Assembly: GCA_021927905.1 (NCBI GenBank)
Contig: BLLK01000069.1
Span: 682,001-746,000, forward strand
From: Chaetoceros tenuissimus
Lineage: Eukaryota; Bacillariophyta; Thalassiosirophyceae; Chaetocerotales; Chaetocerotaceae
Length of the DNA stretch: 64,000 bases
Direction: 5' to 3'
The notes beneath the pieces were generated by a model. It saw nothing but the letters and a program-made list of their open reading frames with translations. It ran no database searches and was not told where the DNA came from. The position numbers and the translations under genes are program-made. Shown here one piece after another: positions 57,770 to 64,000 of the stretch (position 1 is its first letter; every line of letters begins with the position of its first letter).

Positions 57770-60700
57770 TTATTCTTCCACTTCGATACCTGGAAGTAGA
57801 AAGCATAAAAATGCCACAGCGGAAGTTATCGGTGCTTTGATTGTTGCAATCAGAGCTCCCATAACATGACCACTTCCTATTGTCTTCATTTTCGCAATTT
57901 GTGTAGAAGAAAGAATTTGCTTGTCATTCTTAGAAAGACCCATTTCGTCATCGCTTCCATCCGCCCACCAAGGGTCATCAATCATTGCGCGTCTATCCAA
58001 GTCTCGAAGAGCGGCGGCCACAGATATTTCCGATTTTGCCTTTGAAATGGTTTCATCCAATGCCATAGACGAAAGAGCTGCACTCCTCAGATGACTTTGT
58101 AAATCACCTGGTAACCAAGTCAGACTTAACCTAGAGTCTAATGCAATTTCATTTAAGTCTCTTTCCTTGCGGAAAAAATTCATGAAGCTGCTTCTTGCAT
58201 TCCGATGCCTTTTTCCAGTTTCTTCAACTTGATTCATGGTATCAAAATTGGCGTGACCGGTCAAGAGATCCATTCCTTCCTGACGGTCATTATCTATAAA
58301 ATTGTTCAAGTAAAATCTAGTCACTGAATTCACCCCATCATCCAATGCCCCCTTTTTTGTACGCTTTCCAGTTCTTGTAAAATCTCCTTTCAGCGCTGGA
58401 GTCCCTGCATAGAGTCTTGAAATAGCATCTGCATTGTCTGCCCATAAAAGTCGATGAGCAACTTCTCCAGTACTCCAAGGAAGGGTAAGCATTTTCCTTT
58501 TAAATGCTACATTGTATCCGACTGGTAGTTTTCTTTTGGTTTTTGCCTTTAAACCGAACCTATCACAAAATTGCTGGTATAGAACGTATCTTCCAAACAT
58601 ACTCTGCACAACATTGGTTCTGTCAAGACAATCCATGCAGTTTGTTCTTACTACCCCGTTTTGCAATCGAACTATTTCCCATGTAGACTTGTCGCTCGGT
58701 ACTACACAAAAGTATCCATGACTATCCAAACACGGACGGACATCGTCTAGTAAGTATTTGAGTCTATCCCATCTACCTCCCCTACATTCAGCATGAAAGT
58801 CGAACCAAACATGAGAAACTGATTCAGTATTCAACAAGGAAGTTGCACTTAATGTTTTCTTCTCTATGTTTCCTTCTTGGTAAGTCTCTAACACAGCCTC
58901 CATGACTTCTCCAAAAGTTCTACCGAGGCGCCCTTGATCACTATGTTTATCAATTAGATTAATGAATGCAAGCGTTGCATCTTTCTCCTGTCTTGCATCT
59001 GCATACGTACTGTATAATTCCAATTGATCATACAAGTGGTTGCGAAGGGCCTTCGCTTGTGCTACAGGATCTGTCCCTATCATCACTTTTGGACGATATG
59101 TTTTGATATCGGTAGGACTTGACCATCGAAGCGGAATAGATCCACGAGTCTGAACATGAGAATAAATTTCTTGGAATGTATCTCTATCCTTTTCGTTTTC
59201 GTTCTCATCCTGACTGTCTTTGTTACAACGCACTACACAAATCTGTTCCGTCTCTGCATAATTTGCAACATCACCCTTTCCATCAGCACCACGTTTTGTA
59301 AATCTGGTTCCTGCTCTAAACTTCGACCTTCTACTAATGAGTAATTCATCATAATTGACAGCAAATAGTTTATCAGAGGTAGCATTTGGAGCCAATTCTA
59401 TTTCTCTCTGTATCCCAACAAATGCTGATGTGACAGGAATAACATGATCCAGTAATATTCCACATGCTACTTTTGTATCTGTCTGTCTTGTTTTCCTTTG
59501 TATTACTTTCATAAAAGGAGAGACGGCCACTTCATTCCAAAAGAAGCGGCTATCAGGCTTTTGGTAGAGAGAGATATCAGTATTTTCATCGTCTGAAGGC
59601 AACAAAGTAGACCACCAGTGTTTCTCGCCAATATCTATGATAGCTTCTAGTTTTTCGGTTTGCTTTTCATCTGTTTTTGCATCCACAGAGGGTATTATAT
59701 TGGATTCTTCAGTGATAGGGTCCTCCTCATGTGACCCATGAAACCATGACCATAACCATATAGGTGAAGATTCAGATTTTTCTTGAACAGCGATATCTCT
59801 TTTGGTTCCATTTGCCACATCGACAAGTGTTCGATTTTCAAGTAGTATAGGATCTAATTCATTCATGGTTTGGTTTAAAGAATCTAAACCTGCATCAAGA
59901 TCTTCTTTTATTATATTGGCATCATGATCAAATTCAATATTTTGCTCATCTTGAGACTGTGATTCACGCTGAAGATTGGACCAATGCACAAACGATCGTT
60001 GCAATGTATGTGTAACATCCTGAACTATGGCACCATTGCCACTACTAATATCATGGTTAGGAACGAAATAAAATTCATGTTCTTTGAGACTTTCTCTCAG
60101 AATCGCCAATTGTCTTCTTTCTTCTGGATGTTTATGTATCCTATCCCCATTTGCAAAAGGTATCGGTGTCATTTCCATACTCGTAACCTTTCTCAAATTG
60201 ATAAATTGTGATTTTCCATGATTGAGAGAATAGATCTCTTCACTGTTTGTAATTAAAACCAAGTGTGGCCCCGAAGGTAATTTATATATTCCATAAATGC
60301 CTTCTATGGGTATCCATTCAGCCTTTTCTTTCTCATTTAATTGAATATCTTTTATGAGTAATGGGTGGTCTTTTTTCGAGGAAGCAGATAACGAAATTAC
60401 TTTGTCTTGACTTGGTATAAAAAAATGGATTTGGTGATCATTTTCCAACATTCGAACATATATCTTCTTTGTCCAATCTTTTCTTTTTCTCTGTTCAATA
60501 CTTTGCTTGAATATAGATCTATTGCGTCTATTTCGATGTCCAACTCCTGTCAATTGTGTCTTTTGCTTTGAGTTGGTGAAGCGTTTTCTAACTTCAGATA
60601 TAATCTCATTGTTTGAACTATTTTTTCGAGACTTTTTGTCTGCCTTGACTCGTTTCGATATTTTATTGGAATGTATCTTCTTTCCATTTGCCGACAAAAA

Positions 60701-60778
60701 AGCATTTGAAAACATAATAATGTGAAATATGAAGGAGATTATGAGGACACTAGCTCCTTTTCGTCGAAGAAGAAACAT
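57770..60778 (-). CDS. SAC-domain phosphoinositide phosphatase
   Basis: Single-exon 1002-aa protein. The catalytic C-x5-R motif is C714-MDCLD-R720 in RTNCMDCLDRTNVVQ, diagnostic of the Sac1 family. Other family blocks are IPLRWSSP, FDFHAECRGGRWDRL, and the region after it, ALKGDFTRTGKRTKKG with YLNNFIDNDRQEGMDLL. The N-terminus has one hydrophobic segment (residues 10-28) and the C-terminus another (HVMGALIATIK to AFLCFLLPG), in the place of the Sac1 ER/Golgi anchors. The protein is about 400 residues longer than yeast Sac1 because of insertions in the N-terminal half, much of it acidic and Ser-rich (about 270-400). It should dephosphorylate PI4P or related lipids on internal membranes. Confidence 0.9.
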   Translation of the reverse strand: MFLLRRKGASVLIISFIFHIIMFSNAFLSANGKKIHSNKISKRVKADKKSRKNSSNNEIISEVRKRFTNSKQKTQLTGVGHRNRRNRSIFKQSIEQRKRKDWTKKIYVRMLENDHQIHFFIPSQDKVISLSASSKKDHPLLIKDIQLNEKEKAEWIPIEGIYGIYKLPSGPHLVLITNSEEIYSLNHGKSQFINLRKVTSMEMTPIPFANGDRIHKHPEERRQLAILRESLKEHEFYFVPNHDISSGNGAIVQDVTHTLQRSFVHWSNLQRESQSQDEQNIEFDHDANIIKEDLDAGLDSLNQTMNELDPILLENRTLVDVANGTKRDIAVQEKSESSPIWLWSWFHGSHEEDPITEESNIIPSVDAKTDEKQTEKLEAIIDIGEKHWWSTLLPSDDENTDISLYQKPDSRFFWNEVAVSPFMKVIQRKTRQTDTKVACGILLDHVIPVTSAFVGIQREIELAPNATSDKLFAVNYDELLISRRSKFRAGTRFTKRGADGKGDVANYAETEQICVVRCNKDSQDENENEKDRDTFQEIYSHVQTRGSIPLRWSSPTDIKTYRPKVMIGTDPVAQAKALRNHLYDQLELYSTYADARQEKDATLAFINLIDKHSDQGRLGRTFGEVMEAVLETYQEGNIEKKTLSATSLLNTESVSHVWFDFHAECRGGRWDRLKYLLDDVRPCLDSHGYFCVVPSDKSTWEIVRLQNGVVRTNCMDCLDRTNVVQSMFGRYVLYQQFCDRFGLKAKTKRKLPVGYNVAFKRKMLTLPWSTGEVAHRLLWADNADAISRLYAGTPALKGDFTRTGKRTKKGALDDGVNSVTRFYLNNFIDNDRQEGMDLLTGHANFDTMNQVEETGKRHRNARSSFMNFFRKERDLNEIALDSRLSLTWLPGDLQSHLRSAALSSMALDETISKAKSEISVAAALRDLDRRAMIDDPWWADGSDDEMGLSKNDKQILSSTQIAKMKTIGSGHVMGALIATIKAPITSAVAFLCFLLPGIEVEE

Positions 60779-61424
60779 TGCATCTATGATTCTCGCTATC
60801 CTATATATTCCTACTTTATTCCAAATACTTCTTGTAAGTATCGAGCGATTGCAACTGTAGTGAACCTTACTGCACTAGTTGGATGTTTAGTAGTACTTTG
60901 ACTCATAGGTACATCATACCAGACTGTAGCGTAGATTTTTCCCATTTTTGTTCCAACTGGAAAGACTTGGCTAGCCACATGTTGAGTCCCAACTTCTCAA
61001 ACTCAATGCTAAGCTAACCCCAACCCGTCGAGGTTAAGAGAGAAAAAACAATCAATCACATCAAAGGGAAGCCCACGACTGCTGATGATACTACTTCAAT
61101 CAAGAACATCTCGGAAGAGATGGATCTGGGAAGCCCAGAGACGAATTATTATCGCATGCAATTTCGACTTGTGTATTTCTCCGAATTATTCATACAAAAT
61201 AGATGAGTCTTGGCAAGATCATAAAGATTTAACTTTTGACATAGCTAAAAGAATGCTTTTCAAGACTCAATCCAGCTCATCAATAGAATGGGAATCCCAG
61301 CTATGACCCCCCTATGGCTTCCTTTTTTGCAGTGCTTGTTGCACCACGAGAAGCACCTTCTATGTGTCGTGCGATTACCTTCATCCACAAAAAAAGTAAT
61401 AGGCTTCTTTCATTCTAAGATAAC
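60779..61424. promoter_or_regulatory. Divergent promoter region of SAC phosphatase and M11 peptidase genes, 646 bp
   Basis: Both flanking genes start at the edges of this interval on opposite strands. A short plus-strand frame at 61085-61306 has no recognisable similarity. No specific motif assigned. Confidence 0.4.
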
Positions 61425-64000
61425 ATGAACTCAGATCAAGCTCATGGAAATATTCCACCTTCCCCAAGTGGCACAAGTTACCAGTCCTCAGTGAATAGTG
61501 TTAGTACTGCTGAGAAAGAGGATAAACTAGGATATGAGATTGAAACTAGTCCCAAGAGGTTTGAATCTCCTGTTTCCATCAAGAGAGTCGAATCAAAGCA
61601 AAACACTGGCATCCATGACGCGATAATGAAGGTTCAGCTAGACGAGAAGCATGAAAATCTTGAGGATAATCAAAAGGGTCATCATGGAGAATACGAAGAT
61701 GTGCACGATGATGGGCCCCAGTTTTCCGAAAGGCTTCGTCGTCCGTCCTATAGTCAGAGACTAAGTATTTCAAGTCGACGCCCAAGTGTTGGTGGTAGCA
61801 GACAAAGGCGCTCAAGTATTGTTCAACAGAAACTAAAAGATACATACCAAGCTGATCTGAATTATAGTCCTAAAAGCCCTGAACCTTCTGCAAGATTCAC
61901 TAGTTTAGGAACTTCCGCAAGAAGACTCTTGAACTTGCAAATGAAGGCAGATGTTTCCCCGCCATCACCTCCTATTTCTTCTATTGATAGCTTCCACAAG
62001 AGGGATGATGAGATAAACAGTGCTGGTGCCCAACCAGTTCGGGGTCTACAGAGAGGTCTCAGCAGCACAGCAAGAAAAAACAAGATGTGGACGCAGAAGG
62101 AAAAGTATAAAGACTCCAACCTCGATATCTACGGTGATGACGACCAAAAGCCAAAGAAGGACCATCGAGCCTCTGTTGACTATGGTAGTGTCAGCTCCGA
62201 GCATGGAAAAGAACATGGCTGGGCTTCACAAGGCCTTCTCTCGATCATCATTTGCTTTATACGAACATGGAAAGCCGCTGTCAAGGCGAATTGTCCATCT
62301 GTTCCACAGTTACTGATTGGATTGACCATTGTGGCCTCCTATATAGGAAGCTTCAAGTTGGGTACTTATCATAGCAACGTGGAACATGTTCAAGAAGAGA
62401 ACTATAGTCTGAAAAATGAAATGTTATCGATGACTTCAGAGATGAAAGAGATGAAGACTCTTGTGAGGAAACTCCATCTTGAGATTTCTGACATCTACGA
62501 GACCAATGAAAACTTTGAAGAAAAATTTGAGAGTGTACAATTATCTTTCGATGGAAGATCCATGCAGGGAGAAAGTAATGTCAATAAAAGAGTCTTAGAT
62601 CTCAGCTACAATGAAACTGAAGACTTGGACTGTATCATCTATGAAGTGAAAGGAGTCAAAGAGAGCGAAGAGGAAGAGCCTCCTACATTCTACCACTGCG
62701 TAGATGAGCTACATGAAAGTCCGCCATATTTGATTGAGGATCTTCCCGAGGATATGGCAAAGACTGTAGTAAGTGGAGAAACTGCCCTTGTTATCGGCAA
62801 ACAAACCATCACAGAAGATGATTCGCATGGTAAAGTTATTCATCTACAAGACACGGAACCAAAACTCCATAGTGTCGACCCTGCACAGCACGGAAGGGGA
62901 CGTAGTCTCGCAGCTGCAAGAACAAGTGGTACTCGCTCACTCCTCATGGTCCGCGTTACTTTCCTTGACAATGGTACTCTTCGCCAACCAAGAACAAATG
63001 AAGCAAGTTTAGGACAGAAGATATTTAGCTACACTGACGTTATCTCAAGATGTAGTGGTGATGTCTTGGACATCGTACCTGCTTCAGGAAATAATGCTAA
63101 CAACGGTGTCTTGACAATCAAGGTCAATAAAAACCTAAGTGGTCTTACATGGGATGTTGCTGAAACACATGTTACAGCTTATCTTGAAAGTCTCGGTATC
63201 TACTCCAATACTTATGATTTCGTGTCCTATGTTATGCCTAGTACTGTTCGATTTAATGGTATGGCTGGCTTAGCTTATATTGGCTGGTACTTATCGATGT
63301 TCTTCGATTCTTATGTCGAAAACAAGTTCATCTTTATTCACGAATTAGCTCACAATCTCGGCCAGGATCATTCAGGTCTAGGAGATAAAGTCTATGGAGA
63401 TAAGACAGGTTTCCTTGGCCAAGGTGACAACTACAGCACAGATGTCTGTTTCAATGGACCTAAGTCGTGGTATTTCGGATGGTATGCCGATAAGCAAAGG
63501 TCTATCGACCCATCTATAGAAGGTTTCCAGGGTAAAATGATTGGACTGGATGACTACTTGAGTGATGAATTTGATGATTCTAAAGCCGATGAATCATTGA
63601 TTGTACAAATCACATCAAAGTCTCAAGACGATATTTATTTAATGTTCAATCATAATAGTGGGGTTACCTCAGGTAATAAATCAATTGGAAATAAGTTGGC
63701 AGTCACAACCCAGAAAGCTGAGCGCTCCAAGAGTTGGTTACTGGCTCTTCTTGATACTAATAACTCTGAGTATCGTACATCTAATTGGAATGGCTCTGGT
63801 AGTGATCTTGTAGTCAAGGTCTGTTCTATATCTTTGGAAACAGAACCATGCAATGCTAACGTAATTGCATACATTGATTCGCCAGCATTGAAGCTGTCTT
63901 GTCCATCCATTGTTGACACTCCTTTACAAGATGCGCCAGTCAATGACCCTGTCTGTAATGAAAACCAATGGGACAAGTATGTGCACAAAATTAAGACAAA
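61425..64000 (+). CDS. Membrane-anchored M11 (gametolysin-type) metallopeptidase, 3' end outside window
   Basis: An open frame from ATG 61425 (in-frame TAA nine bases upstream) runs without a stop to the window edge, at least 858 codons. Residues 1-290 are a hydrophilic Ser/Arg/Pro-rich cytoplasmic region. One transmembrane helix follows at about 293-312 (LLIGLTIVASYIG), then a short coiled coil (320-365), so the topology is type II with the catalytic part outside. The peptidase M11 zinc site is H639-E-L-A-H643-N-L-G-Q-D-H649-S (HExxHxxGxxHS), preceded by an IHELAH helix and followed by the family block NYSTDVCFNGPKSWYFGWY. Gametolysin degrades Chlamydomonas cell wall; diatoms have many paralogues of unknown substrate. 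The membrane anchor and long cytosolic tail differ from the secreted algal enzyme. Confidence 0.85.
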   Translation, partial: MNSDQAHGNIPPSPSGTSYQSSVNSVSTAEKEDKLGYEIETSPKRFESPVSIKRVESKQNTGIHDAIMKVQLDEKHENLEDNQKGHHGEYEDVHDDGPQFSERLRRPSYSQRLSISSRRPSVGGSRQRRSSIVQQKLKDTYQADLNYSPKSPEPSARFTSLGTSARRLLNLQMKADVSPPSPPISSIDSFHKRDDEINSAGAQPVRGLQRGLSSTARKNKMWTQKEKYKDSNLDIYGDDDQKPKKDHRASVDYGSVSSEHGKEHGWASQGLLSIIICFIRTWKAAVKANCPSVPQLLIGLTIVASYIGSFKLGTYHSNVEHVQEENYSLKNEMLSMTSEMKEMKTLVRKLHLEISDIYETNENFEEKFESVQLSFDGRSMQGESNVNKRVLDLSYNETEDLDCIIYEVKGVKESEEEEPPTFYHCVDELHESPPYLIEDLPEDMAKTVVSGETALVIGKQTITEDDSHGKVIHLQDTEPKLHSVDPAQHGRGRSLAAARTSGTRSLLMVRVTFLDNGTLRQPRTNEASLGQKIFSYTDVISRCSGDVLDIVPASGNNANNGVLTIKVNKNLSGLTWDVAETHVTAYLESLGIYSNTYDFVSYVMPSTVRFNGMAGLAYIGWYLSMFFDSYVENKFIFIHELAHNLGQDHSGLGDKVYGDKTGFLGQGDNYSTDVCFNGPKSWYFGWYADKQRSIDPSIEGFQGKMIGLDDYLSDEFDDSKADESLIVQITSKSQDDIYLMFNHNSGVTSGNKSIGNKLAVTTQKAERSKSWLLALLDTNNSEYRTSNWNGSGSDLVVKVCSISLETEPCNANVIAYIDSPALKLSCPSIVDTPLQDAPVNDPVCNENQWDKYVHKIKT

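Noticed and set aside
61579-62119. Minus-strand frames inside the M11 gene (and at 63650-63988)
   Set aside because: Shadows of the long plus-strand peptidase frame, which has the HExxH site and reading continuity.

Overview
The window is eukaryotic nuclear DNA from a stramenopile alga, most likely a diatom. The evidence is: short GT-AG introns (about 60-150 nt); several N-termini that look like diatom signal peptides with an AF-type cleavage context (seryl-tRNA synthetase, a 2-oxoglutarate oxygenase, two small proteins); two Ser/Lys/Ala/Pro-repeat proteins with the RxL propeptide motif known from diatom cell-wall proteins; a homomeric acetyl-CoA carboxylase; and an M11 (gametolysin-type) metallopeptidase. 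I cannot name the genus.

Layout. 1-5.6 kb: a LINE with one long uninterrupted ORF (endonuclease, reverse transcriptase, RNase H, zinc knuckle), cut at its 5' side by the window edge. 5.6-12.6 kb: host genes on the minus strand: a MYND-finger protein, a CorA/Mrs2 Mg2+ transporter, a threonine/serine dehydratase and a steroid-5-alpha-reductase-like enzyme, plus a relic of a TPR gene. 12.67-28.10 kb: five head-to-tail copies of a 3.14-kb Crypton-type tyrosine-recombinase transposon. The array sits in the divergent intergenic region between the reductase and seryl-tRNA synthetase genes. Only copy 4 keeps an uninterrupted recombinase frame (two exons, about 867 aa, full R-K-HxxR-W-Y set). Copies 1, 2 and 5 differ from it by one base in a homopolymer, and copy 3 carries a block of dense indels and a deletion of about 283 bp. 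Units join at a shared GTA, which also flanks the array, as expected for insertion of a circular intermediate.

28.3-38.6 kb: seryl-tRNA synthetase, a small secreted protein, a prolyl-4-hydroxylase-like gene split by a 1.16-kb TTAA-flanked piggyBac-like insertion, the NEDD8-conjugating enzyme UBC12, an intronless silaffin-like protein and an unknown acidic/coiled-coil protein. 38.7-48 kb: a GT60 GlcNAc-transferase and a sulfotransferase, divergently transcribed and both likely Golgi type II membrane proteins; an unknown disordered protein; splicing factor SF3B2; a small plastid-type protein; and a four-exon paralogue of the silaffin-like gene. 48.5-64 kb: acetyl-CoA carboxylase (2315 aa, three exons), a plastid-type 2OG-Fe(II) oxygenase, a SAC-domain phosphoinositide phosphatase, and a membrane-anchored M11 metallopeptidase whose open frame runs off the right edge.

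The most notable features are the Crypton tandem array with its shared GTA core and palindromic sites, the TTAA insertion whose removal restores an intact 447-codon host frame, and the silaffin-like pair with exon-intron unit duplication.
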